Source of the DNA: Xanthomonas arboricola
GTDB lineage: Bacteria; Pseudomonadota; Gammaproteobacteria; Xanthomonadales; Xanthomonadaceae
Length of the DNA: 64,000 nt
Direction: 5' to 3'
Assembly (NCBI RefSeq): GCF_002940665.1
Contig: NZ_MIGY01000002.1
Location: forward strand, 1,076,683-1,140,682
The translations under genes were made by a program, and so were the position numbers. Positions 28,412 to 37,512 of this stretch are shown here, in pieces. The notes beneath the pieces were generated by a model that was not told the origin of the DNA, made no database searches, and was given only the letters and a program-made list of their open reading frames with translations. Each line of letters opens with the position of its first letter. Within the stretch, counting starts at the first letter, position 1.

Positions 28412-30918
28412 GCAGTGCCGCCACCTCCTGGCAGCGGCTGGAGGCCTTGTTCCATCATGCGTGCCTGCTGCCGGTGGAGGCGCGCCAGGCATTCGCGCGT
28501 GCGCAGGCCGGCGACGATGCGGTCCTGCGCGATGAGTTGCTGGCGATGCTGGCGGTGGAAGCGCAGGCCACCCTGCGCGTGCGTGCGCCGCTGCAACAGG
28601 CCGCCGCGGCACTGCGCGCGCCGCTGCCGGAACTGCCTGCCGGCACGCGCTTCGGTGCATGGGCGATCGACCGCCTGATCGGCGCCGGCGGCATGGGCCA
28701 GGTCTATCTGGGCCATCGCGCCGACGGTGCCTACGAGCGCGAGGTGGCGATCAAGCTGGTGGCCGCCGAAGCCCTGGATGCGCAGGGCCGCGCCTTGTTC
28801 GAATTCGAATGCCGGCTGCTGGCGCAGATGGTGCACCCGGCGATCGCGCAGATCCACGACGTCGGCACCGACGCGCACGGCCGTCCGTATCTGGTGATGG
28901 AGTATCTGCGCGGCGAGCCGATCACCCGGTGGTGCGATGCGCATCTGCTGTCGCTGCAGGCGCGCGTGTTGCTGATGCTGCGGGTGGGCGAGGCGGTGCA
29001 GCACGCGCATCAGAAAGGCGTGATCCATCGCGATCTCAAACCGAGCAATGTGCTAGTCAGCGCGGTCGACGGGCGACCGATGCCGGGCGTGATCGATTTC
29101 GGCATCGCCATCGATGTGTCCAACCCCGGCATGATCTCCGCGCATGGTCGCGGCACGCCCGGCTACATGAGCCCGGAGCAGGCGCGCGGCGCGCCGGAGG
29201 TGGACGCACGCAGCGATATCTATGCGCTGGGTGCGATGTTCTACGAACTGAGTTGCGGGCTGACCCCGGTGGCAGACCGCGACGGCGTGCCGCAGCCGCC
29301 ATCGCAGCGGGTGGCGGCAGTGCCGGCCGATGCGCGCGCGCGGATCTGCGCGGCGCGTGCGACCACCCACGGCAAGCTGCAGGATCGGCTGCGCGATGGC
29401 CTGGATGCGATCGTGCTGCGCGCGTTGGCGCCGGAACCGGGCGCGCGCTACGCGTCGGTGTCGGCCTTGCTGGACGATCTGCACCGCTGGCTGGACGGTT
29501 ATCCGCCACGCGCACTGCAGGCCGGCGGCTGGTTGCGGCTGCGCAAGTTCACCCAGCGCCATCGCAGTGGCGTGCTGGCCGGTGGGCTGGCATCGATTGC
29601 GCTGATCGGCGGTCTGGGCGCCACGTTGTGGTCGCAGCAGCAGGCCGCACGCGATGCGCAACGCGCGCAGGTCACCGGCGACTTCATGAGCTCGGTGCTG
29701 TCCAGCGTGGACCCGGGCATTGCGCAGGGTCTGGACAAGACGCTGATGCTGCGCGTGCTGCAGCAGGCCTCGCAGCGCGCCGCGCGTGAGTTGGCCGATC
29801 AGCCGGACGCGCGCACGCAAGTGGAGCTGACCCTGGGCCGCACACTGATCGCGCTGGGCGATTACCCGCAGGCGATGCTGCATCTGCGTACCGCCCAGGC
29901 ATTGGCGCAGCAGCACACCGGCGCGGCCAGCGTGCCGGCCCTGAAAGCGGCCTGCATGCTCGGCCAGGCGCTCGCCGGCGCCGGCAAGGCGAACGAAGCC
30001 GAACAGGCGCTACGCCAAGGCATGGCGCAGGCGGCACGCGGCAACGCAGAACAGCAGGCGCTGGGCAACGAGATGCGTGCGCGGCTGGCCTGGGCGTTGC
30101 GCGACCAGGGCCGCATGGCCGATGCCATGGCAGAGAGCCGGCACGCCTATGTCGCCGCGCTGGCCAACGCCGCCACCACTGCAGATCAACGCATCGATGC
30201 CGGCAATGTCCATGCCGGCATCCTGGCCGAGGTCGGCCAGCTGGTGCCGGCGATTGCCCTGCAGCGCAGCTTGCTGCGCGAGCGCATCGCCATGCGCGGG
30301 CCGGAGCACCCCCTGGTGCTGTCGATGCGCAACAGCCTGGCGGTGTTCTTGCTGATGCAGCGCGATTTTGCCGCTGCCGAAGCCGAACTGGCCTCGCTGC
30401 TGCGCCTGACCCGCAAGCTCTACGGCGACAACGCCGCCGACACCTTGATGGTGGAAAGCAACCTGGCCCACGCATTGCGGCAGCAGGGCAAGCTGGCAGA
30501 AGCCGGCCCGCATTACCGCGCAACACTGGAGCGTGCGAGCGCCCTGTTTGGCGACGATGCGCCGGCCACCATCACCTATCGCAGCAACCATGCGTTCTGG
30601 CTATTGGACGATGGCCAGCTGGATGCCTCGCTGGCCGAACAGCGCGCTGCGCTCGCGACATCCCTACGCGTGTTGGGCCGTGCGCATCCACAGACCGCCG
30701 AGATCCTGCGCGGCCTGTCCGAAGCCGAGCGCAGGCTCGGCCAGATGGCCGCCGCGCGCGATCACGCCGAGCAGGCGCTGCAGATTCTGACCGGCATCTA
30801 CGGCGATGCCGTAGAACCCTTGCGTGCCGTACGCCAGACCTTGGCGCTGGTCGCACCGGCCAAGGCGCTTCCTGCGACTTCCAGCGTAGAAACCACCACC
30901 TCGGTTGCGCAACGCTGA
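28408..30918 (+). CDS. membrane-anchored Ser/Thr protein kinase with TPR-like region
   Basis: An 836-residue Hanks-type kinase, probably acting with the upstream sigma factor. Kinase motifs: glycine loop GAGGMGQVYLG near residue 93, the Lys of VAIKLV, catalytic HRDLKPSNVLV near residue 207, DFGIAID and GTPGYMSPEQA. A single transmembrane helix lies near residues 387-407 (SGVLAGGLASIALIGGLGA). The C-terminal half is helical with TPR-like repeats (for example RTLIALGDYPQAMLHLRTA), so it would sit in the periplasm if the kinase is cytoplasmic. Start GTG 28408 overlaps the sigma-factor stop. Target is not shown; phosphorylation of the sigma factor is an inference. Confidence 0.88.
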   Translation: MSSAATSWQRLEALFHHACLLPVEARQAFARAQAGDDAVLRDELLAMLAVEAQATLRVRAPLQQAAAALRAPLPELPAGTRFGAWAIDRLIGAGGMGQVYLGHRADGAYEREVAIKLVAAEALDAQGRALFEFECRLLAQMVHPAIAQIHDVGTDAHGRPYLVMEYLRGEPITRWCDAHLLSLQARVLLMLRVGEAVQHAHQKGVIHRDLKPSNVLVSAVDGRPMPGVIDFGIAIDVSNPGMISAHGRGTPGYMSPEQARGAPEVDARSDIYALGAMFYELSCGLTPVADRDGVPQPPSQRVAAVPADARARICAARATTHGKLQDRLRDGLDAIVLRALAPEPGARYASVSALLDDLHRWLDGYPPRALQAGGWLRLRKFTQRHRSGVLAGGLASIALIGGLGATLWSQQQAARDAQRAQVTGDFMSSVLSSVDPGIAQGLDKTLMLRVLQQASQRAARELADQPDARTQVELTLGRTLIALGDYPQAMLHLRTAQALAQQHTGAASVPALKAACMLGQALAGAGKANEAEQALRQGMAQAARGNAEQQALGNEMRARLAWALRDQGRMADAMAESRHAYVAALANAATTADQRIDAGNVHAGILAEVGQLVPAIALQRSLLRERIAMRGPEHPLVLSMRNSLAVFLLMQRDFAAAEAELASLLRLTRKLYGDNAADTLMVESNLAHALRQQGKLAEAGPHYRATLERASALFGDDAPATITYRSNHAFWLLDDGQLDASLAEQRAALATSLRVLGRAHPQTAEILRGLSEAERRLGQMAAARDHAEQALQILTGIYGDAVEPLRAVRQTLALVAPAKALPATSSVETTTSVAQR

Positions 30919-31097
30919 GATCAAGCGTCGGGTCGGCCAAGTGCCGCCGGCCGACAGCCGCCGCAGGGCGACAGCACAGGCAATCCCTGTCGCCATGCGG
31001 CGGCGTACCGAAACCGGCGGGCCATCTCGCCCGGCATCAGCCACACAAGGCGGACGTCACCGAACCAGCGCCCCAAGACCCGCCAGGTTTACGCTCT

Positions 31098-31128
31098 ACG
31101 AATCCCGAATCCCGAATCCCGAATCACC
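31098..31128. repeat. short tandem repeat (CGAATCC units)
   Basis: Four near-identical units of CGAATCC(C) in the 205 bp gap between the kinase gene and the DUF2782 gene. Similar to the run at 9268-9306. Confidence 0.6.
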
Positions 31129-31414
31129 AGCTATACAGCTTCCAATACACCTTGTTGACCTTGTCCTTCTCCGCATCGGTATGCCCGTCGTGATCGCGGT
31201 CGTATAGGAAGTAGGGCGCACCGCGGGCAGGCGTTACCCGCACCATTTCCAGCTGTCCATTGACGCGGTACTCGTCGACCTTGTCGCCGTTGCCCATGGT
31301 CTTGCTGGTGACATCCGCACCGGCCGGCACGTCGCCGACCGCACCGCTGGTGGCGCAGCCGCCGAGCAGCAGCAACGGCAGCAGCAAAAGACTCGCTCTC
31401 TTCATTGTCGTCAT
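31124..31414 (-). CDS. DUF2782 lipoprotein
   Basis: A 96-residue small lipoprotein. Signal and lipobox: KRASLLLLPLLLLGGC (LGGC). The mature part (GNGDKVDEYRVNGQLEMVRV and APYFLYDRDHDGH) fits DUF2782, a family often next to polA. The function is unknown. ATG 31414 is given; ATG 31405 is equally possible. It is divergent from polA with only 68 bp between the start codons, so the promoters overlap. Confidence 0.85.
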   Translation of the reverse strand: MTTMKRASLLLLPLLLLGGCATSGAVGDVPAGADVTSKTMGNGDKVDEYRVNGQLEMVRVTPARGAPYFLYDRDHDGHTDAEKDKVNKVYWKLYSW

Positions 31415-31482
31415 CCGTTCTAGGTCGTCGGCAAGTATGCGCTGGCACGGTGTGGCGTGAGTGTGCAGCGTAGAATTGGCGC

Positions 31483-34284
31483 ATGAGCAGATTAGTCCTG
31501 ATCGACGGGTCCAGTTACCTGTACCGCGCGTTCCACGCGCTTCCGCCGCTGACCAATGCCCAGGGCGAGCCTACCGGGGCCTTGTTCGGCGTGGTCAACA
31601 TGCTGCGCGCCACCTTGAAGGAACGCCCGGCCTATGTCGCGTTCGTGGTGGATGCGCCAGGCAAGACCTTCCGCGACGACCTGTATGCCGACTACAAGGC
31701 CAATCGCCCGTCGATGCCCGACGACCTGCGCGCGCAGGTGCAGCCGATGTGCGACATCGTGCATGCGCTGGGCATCGACATCCTGCGCATCGATGGCGTG
31801 GAGGCCGACGATGTGATCGGCACGCTGGCCCTGCAGGCGGCCGCCGATGGCCTGAGCGTGACCATCTCCACCGGCGACAAGGACTTTGCCCAGCTGGTGC
31901 GCCCGGGCATCGAACTGGTCAACACCATGAGCGGCAGCCGCATGGATTCGGACGAGGCGGTGATCGCCAAGTTCGGCGTGCGCCCCGACCAGATCGTCGA
32001 CCTGCTGGCGCTGATGGGCGACACCGTGGACAACGTGCCCGGCGTGGAGAAGTGCGGCCCCAAGACCGCCGCCAAATGGCTGGCCGAATACGCGTCGCTC
32101 GATGGCGTGATCGCCAACGCCGACAAGATCAAGGGCAAGATCGGCGACAACCTGCGCGCCGCATTGCCACGGCTGCCGCTCAACCGCGAACTGGTCACCA
32201 TCAAGACCGACGTGACCCTGGCCAGCGGCCCGTGCGCGCTGGACCTGCGCGAGCCCAACGCCGAAACGCTGGCGGTGCTGTACGCACGCTACGGCTTCAC
32301 CCAGGCGCTGCGCGAACTCGGCGGTGCCGTCGCCCAGGCCGGCCTGCCGACCGAGCCGGTGGCACTCGGCGCTGCCGCAGCCAGCGCCCGCACCGAACCC
32401 GGCCGCGCGCGCGGCACCGGCTTTGTGTCCGGCCCGGTCAGTGCCCCGGTGGAAGTGGACCCCGCGCTGTCGGCGCCCGGCCAGTACGACACCATCCTGA
32501 CCCAGGAACAGCTCGACAGCTGGATCGTGCGCCTGCGCGCCGCCGGCCAGTTTGCCTTCGATACCGAAACCGACAGCCTGGATCCGCTGCAGGCCGACCT
32601 GATCGGCCTGAGCGTGGCGGCCGAGCCCGGCCAGGCGGCGTATCTTCCGTTCGGCCACAACTTCCCCGGCGCCCCGGCCCAGCTCGACCGTGCCCAGGCG
32701 CTGGCGCAACTGGCGCCGCTGCTCACCGACCCTGCGGTGCGCAAGCTCGGCCAGCACGGCAAGTACGACCTGCACGTGATGCGCCGGCACGGCATCGCCC
32801 TGGCCGGCTACAGCGACGACACCCTGCTGGAGAGCTTCGTGCTCAATTCCGGCAGCGCCCGCCACGACATGGACAGCCTGGCCAAGCGCTACCTGGGCTA
32901 CGACACGGTCAAGTACGAAGACGTCTGCGGCAAGGGCACCAAGCAGATCCCGTTTGCCCAGATCAGCCTGGAAGACGCCACCCGCTACGCCGCCGAAGAT
33001 GCCGACATCACCCTGCGCCTGCACCAGGTGCTAAGCCCCAGGCTGGCCGCCGAGCCGGGTTTGGAGCGTGTCTACCGCACGATCGAGATGCCGCTGGTGG
33101 AAGTGCTGGCACGCATCGAAGCCAACGGCGTATGCGTGGACGCGACCGAACTGCGCCGCCAGAGCGCGGACCTGTCCAAGCGCATGCTTGCCGCCCAGCA
33201 GAAAGCCACCGAGCTGGCCGGGCGCACTTTCAACCTGGATTCGCCCAAGCAGCTGCAGGCGCTGCTGTTCGACGAGCTCAAGCTCCCCGCCGTGGTCAAG
33301 ACGCCCAAGGGCCAGCCCTCGACCAACGAGGAGGCACTGGAAGCCATTGCCGACCAGCACGAGCTGCCGCGTGTGATCCTGGAGTACCGCGGTCTGACCA
33401 AGCTGCGCAGCACCTACACCGACAAGCTGCCGGAGATGATCCACCCGCAGTCCGGACGCGTGCACACCAGCTACCACCAGGCCGGCGCCGCCACCGGGCG
33501 GCTGTCCTCGTCCGATCCCAATCTGCAGAACATCCCGATCCGCACCGAAGACGGTCGCCGCATCCGCCGCGCCTTCGTCGCCCCGGCCGGACGCAAGCTG
33601 GTCGCCTGCGACTATTCGCAGATCGAGCTGCGTATCATGGCGCACCTGTCCGGCGACCCCGGCCTGGTCGGCGCGTTCGAGTCCGGCGCCGACGTACACC
33701 GCGCAACCGCCGCCGAGGTGTTCGGCCGCACCATCGACACCGTCAGCGCTGACGAGCGCCGCGCCGCCAAGGCAATCAACTTCGGACTGATGTACGGCAT
33801 GAGCGCCTTCGGCCTGGCCCGCCAGCTGGGTATCGGCCGTGGCGAGGCGCAGGACTACATCGCGCTGTACTTCAGCCGTTACCCAGGCGTACGCGATTTC
33901 ATGGAAACCACCCGCCAGCAGGCACGAGACAAGGGCTATGTGGAGACGGTGTTCGGCCGCCGGCTGTATCTGGACTTCATCAATGCCGGCAGCCAAGGCC
34001 AGCGGGCCGGCGCCGAGCGCGCCGCCATCAACGCACCGATGCAGGGCACCGCAGCCGACATCATCAAACGCGCCATGGTCAGCGTGGACGGCTGGATTGC
34101 CGACCACGCCGAGCGGGCGCTGATGATCCTGCAGGTGCACGACGAACTGGTGTTCGAAGCCGAGACCGATTTCGTCGATACGCTGCTGAGCGAAGTGACC
34201 ACGCGCATGTCGGCCGCTGCCGAATTACGCGTGCCCCTTGTGGTGGATTGCGGCGTTGGCGATAACTGGGACCAGGCGCACTGA
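31483..34284 (+). CDS. polA: DNA polymerase I
   Basis: Replication and repair polymerase, 933 residues. The 5'-3' exonuclease domain starts with LVLIDGSSYLYRAFHALPP and includes STGDKDFAQLV. The 3'-5' proofreading domain keeps its acidic residues (FDTETDSLDPLQADLIGLSV). The polymerase domain has ACDYSQIELRIMAHLSGD, the O-helix region RRAAKAINFGLMYGM and motif C LQVHDELVFEAE. All domains appear intact. Divergent from the DUF2782 gene; downstream lies the sX13-like RNA. Confidence 0.97.
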   Translation: MSRLVLIDGSSYLYRAFHALPPLTNAQGEPTGALFGVVNMLRATLKERPAYVAFVVDAPGKTFRDDLYADYKANRPSMPDDLRAQVQPMCDIVHALGIDILRIDGVEADDVIGTLALQAAADGLSVTISTGDKDFAQLVRPGIELVNTMSGSRMDSDEAVIAKFGVRPDQIVDLLALMGDTVDNVPGVEKCGPKTAAKWLAEYASLDGVIANADKIKGKIGDNLRAALPRLPLNRELVTIKTDVTLASGPCALDLREPNAETLAVLYARYGFTQALRELGGAVAQAGLPTEPVALGAAAASARTEPGRARGTGFVSGPVSAPVEVDPALSAPGQYDTILTQEQLDSWIVRLRAAGQFAFDTETDSLDPLQADLIGLSVAAEPGQAAYLPFGHNFPGAPAQLDRAQALAQLAPLLTDPAVRKLGQHGKYDLHVMRRHGIALAGYSDDTLLESFVLNSGSARHDMDSLAKRYLGYDTVKYEDVCGKGTKQIPFAQISLEDATRYAAEDADITLRLHQVLSPRLAAEPGLERVYRTIEMPLVEVLARIEANGVCVDATELRRQSADLSKRMLAAQQKATELAGRTFNLDSPKQLQALLFDELKLPAVVKTPKGQPSTNEEALEAIADQHELPRVILEYRGLTKLRSTYTDKLPEMIHPQSGRVHTSYHQAGAATGRLSSSDPNLQNIPIRTEDGRRIRRAFVAPAGRKLVACDYSQIELRIMAHLSGDPGLVGAFESGADVHRATAAEVFGRTIDTVSADERRAAKAINFGLMYGMSAFGLARQLGIGRGEAQDYIALYFSRYPGVRDFMETTRQQARDKGYVETVFGRRLYLDFINAGSQGQRAGAERAAINAPMQGTAADIIKRAMVSVDGWIADHAERALMILQVHDELVFEAETDFVDTLLSEVTTRMSAAAELRVPLVVDCGVGDNWDQAH

Positions 34285-34435
34285 CGCAGCAGATCAGGCT
34301 GATATGCTGAATGTGCAGACCAGACATAATGCGCGTCGCGCATATGCTGATGGAATGAATAAGCGTTAAATTCTACATTTTTTTAACAGCTATCTTCACG
34401 ATCCATCAATGTAGAAAATGGTGTTATATCCCTCG

Positions 34436-34560
34436 ACGGGCGCAACGCCTGTCGGCAGATCTCTCCCATCCCCTGGAGCAGATCTCGGAGCGGAAACTAC
34501 TCCCCAAGTTTTCCGTTCCCTGGCCCCGCCGACCTCCCCCTGGTCTGCGGGGCTTTTTAT
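34436..34560 (+). ncRNA. sX13: sX13-like small RNA downstream of polA
   Basis: The region folds into three hairpins with C-rich loops. Stem 1 is TCTCC/GGAG(CAGA) with loop CATCCCCT. Stem 2 is CGGAAACT/AGTTTTCCG with loop ACTCCCCA. Stem 3 is CCCCGC..GACC/GGTC..GCGGGG with loop TCCCCCT, followed by TTTTT (terminator). A possible -10 TTATAT is at 34424-34429. sX13 of Xanthomonas is about 115 nt, has CCCC loop motifs and, from memory, is encoded by polA, where Spot 42 lies in enterics. The ends are estimated. Confidence 0.75.
34516..34560 (+). terminator. rho-independent terminator of the small RNA
   Basis: CCCCGC-C-GACC / GGTC-T-GCGGGG stem with a C-rich loop, followed by CTTTTTATT. It forms the 3' hairpin of the sX13-like RNA. 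Confidence 0.8.
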
Positions 34561-34716
34561 TGTTCGGCCTCCAGTTATTTTGCTACGCAACATAACCGGT
34601 TCATCGGATTGCACCATTCACTGCTAGCCTTGGCAATCACAAATTTAAATAGGCTTGATTTATTCAATTAATCAACACAGCGTCTCATCAATGCTATGTT
34701 TTCTATATTGACGGCT
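34561..34716. other. AT-rich gap between the small RNA and hemF
   Basis: Visibly AT-rich (ATTTAAATAGGCTTGATTTATTCAATTAATC). No gene found. It lies downstream of hemF, which converges on polA. Confidence 0.5.
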
Positions 34717-35625
<909 letters not shown>

Positions 35626-35730
35626 CTAAGCGCTGCATCGCACTTCATGCAGTCGGGCAAACGCGCCCATTTGTCGCAGGGCCAGGCGGTACATCGTGTG
35701 GGCATAGGGTGCCTGACCAGTCAGGCTTTG

Positions 35731-35795
35731 CCGCGTAAGATCCCGCGACGGTGAGCGGACAAGGACCCGTCGCGCTGGTCGGCGCGCATGGTTTT
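35731..35795. repeat. single copy of a dispersed repeat (half of the 52.0 kb inverted repeat)
   Basis: GCCGCGTAAGATCCCGCGACGGTGAGCGGACAAGGACC, then CGCTGGTCGGCGCGCATGG, closely matches the right half of the inverted repeat at 52110-52175 (GCCGCGTAAGGTCCCGCGACGGTGGGCGGGCAAGGACC, ATGGTCGGTGTGCATGG). Confidence 0.65.
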
Positions 35796-35911
35796 CAACA
35801 AAAACAGCGGGCAACCGGTGCGGCGTCCTCGCCACGCCCCCGACTCACCGAGCTTGTGATTCAAGCCCGTACCGTGTCCAACCGTCGCCACGGCTCGAAG
35901 TCTCTATTCCC

Positions 35912-36490
35912 TCATGCGTTGCGCCTGCGCGCGGCAGTAAATTCGGCGCGCACTGCAGGCGTGCACAACCGCCATGCCAGCGCTGCGTGGAGACAGCCGA
36001 TTGCCACCACGCCCAGGCCTGTCAGCAGTAACGCTGCCTGGCGGGTCGCCTGCAGGCGTGCCTGCAGCTGCGGCCACTCGGGGCTGTGCACGACATCGGC
36101 AGGCAGCATCGCCTGCACACCCTCGAACAGCGGCCCGATCAACGCCAGGGCACCGACATTGAGCAATCCTGTCCCCAGCAACACCGCCACGAACCCGACC
36201 CGTGCCCACTCGCGTCGCTGCAGCAAGGCCCAGCTCAGCCCTGCGAAGACCACCGACAGCACCATGCCTATGACGGACAATGACAACGCATGATCGATCA
36301 ACCACTGCAACGAGGCGGGCAGGGTGATTCCTTCGGGCAAGCCCAGCGCTGCCGCGTCGGGCATCAGCACGATCATCACGATCTGCAGCAGGTTCGACAG
36401 TGCACTGACGACACCCAGCAACAGGGACACCCATGCCAACGGCGTGAGGAAGCCGCCGCGCGGGCGAGGTCCCGGCGTCGGCGCGCTCAT
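35912..36490 (-). CDS. hypothetical inner-membrane protein
   Basis: A 192-residue protein with four predicted transmembrane helices, near residues 14-34, 70-92, 95-120 and 145-165, and a basic C-terminus (EFTAARRRNA). I do not recognise a family. ATG 36490 overlaps the stop of the upstream gene by 4 bp (ATGA), so the two are one transcription unit. Confidence 0.75.
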   Translation of the reverse strand: MSAPTPGPRPRGGFLTPLAWVSLLLGVVSALSNLLQIVMIVLMPDAAALGLPEGITLPASLQWLIDHALSLSVIGMVLSVVFAGLSWALLQRREWARVGFVAVLLGTGLLNVGALALIGPLFEGVQAMLPADVVHSPEWPQLQARLQATRQAALLLTGLGVVAIGCLHAALAWRLCTPAVRAEFTAARRRNA

Positions 36491-37203
36491 TGCAGCGATG
36501 CGATATGGGCGGCCACGGCGGCCTGGCCTGGAGGATCCAAGGCCGGCTGCAGCTGCGCGTACCAACCCGGCAGCGCGTCGGCGGGCAGGCACTGGCGCAG
36601 CAACGGTGTGCTGCGTTCCAGGAAGGCTTCGAAGAAGGGCAGCCCGCGCATGTAGAGGAAGTGGCTGTCGGTGATCGACATGCCTGCGTAGGCCTCGCGC
36701 AACCACTCCAGATGCGGCAGCGTGTGTGCGCCGTGGCCGGCCCGGGTCAGCGCGGTGAGGAAACTGGTGCGTGCGGTGGCCGGCGAGGTGGAGCGCTCCT
36801 GCGCGTTCAAGTCATCGAAAGTCAGCAACCACTGCTCGCCACGATCGATCTCGTTGCACATCACCGAGGTGGTCGCCAACTGCAGTGCATTGTGCGCGGT
36901 GGGCTCGAGCTCGTACAGCGCCAGCCAGTGCGGGTACGCCTCGCGATAGCGGTCCAGCGCGCTCAACGCCAGCGCGCACAGGCGTTGCGCGTCGGCACCC
37001 AGGTGCAGTTGTGCCTGCGCAGCGTTGTAGGCGCCCAGCTGATCGCCGTGCTGGAACAGGGTCAGTGCGGGCTGCAGTGCCGGCTCGATCCCGACATCGG
37101 TATCGGTGTCATCGGCGGCAGCAACCGGCGCTGCGGTCGGTTCGGCTCGGGGTGTCTTCGCCACCGGGGTCTTGCGTCCAAACAAACGGTCCCACAGGCC
37201 CAT
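36487..37203 (-). CDS. hypothetical TPR-like soluble protein
   Basis: A 238-residue protein starting MGLWDRLFGRKTPVAKTP, a common N-terminus for small cytosolic helper proteins, then an Ala/Thr/Asp linker. Helix pairs such as ALSALDRYREAYPHWLALYELEPTA resemble TPR units. The ATG 37203 has an AAGGTAATCGC box upstream. Coupled with the following membrane-protein gene through a 4 bp overlap. Function unknown; its partner suggests a membrane-associated role. Confidence 0.7.
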   Translation of the reverse strand: MGLWDRLFGRKTPVAKTPRAEPTAAPVAAADDTDTDVGIEPALQPALTLFQHGDQLGAYNAAQAQLHLGADAQRLCALALSALDRYREAYPHWLALYELEPTAHNALQLATTSVMCNEIDRGEQWLLTFDDLNAQERSTSPATARTSFLTALTRAGHGAHTLPHLEWLREAYAGMSITDSHFLYMRGLPFFEAFLERSTPLLRQCLPADALPGWYAQLQPALDPPGQAAVAAHIASLQ

Positions 37204-37512
37204 CGCGATTACCTTCTGCGCGCGACAAAGTGGAAACCGCCGCGGTGCCGGCGGCGCTCCGGTCGGGCGGCGGGCCGGCAGAGGGGACGCGCAATGCGCC
37301 AGCGATTCTGCCGATCCTGCGCCAAGCTTAGGGCCAGTTGCGTACGTACAGGTGAGTGCCAGGCATGGTGTGGCGTGGTGATGCGCAACGCAGGAGCGCA
37401 TCACGCGTGCAACATGGCTGACCTGGTGCTTGCTGCAAGATGCGGCCGCCGCCGCACGACATGTCACCGGGCGGGCGATGCATCACGCATCGCCCGCCCG
37501 CAGCGGCATGGC
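37204..37512. other. 309 bp gap with a long palindrome
   Basis: Apart from the hairpin at 37468-37500, no gene is seen. It separates the start of the TPR-like gene from the end of the S9 peptidase gene, so it holds the promoter of the former. Confidence 0.4.
37468..37500. terminator. 14 bp hairpin downstream of the S9 peptidase gene
   Basis: A perfect stem CGGGCGGGCGATGC / GCATCGCCCGCCCG with loop ATCAC, 12 bp after the peptidase stop (minus strand). No U-run follows, so it could be an RNA-stabilising hairpin or repeat instead of an intrinsic terminator. Confidence 0.5.
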
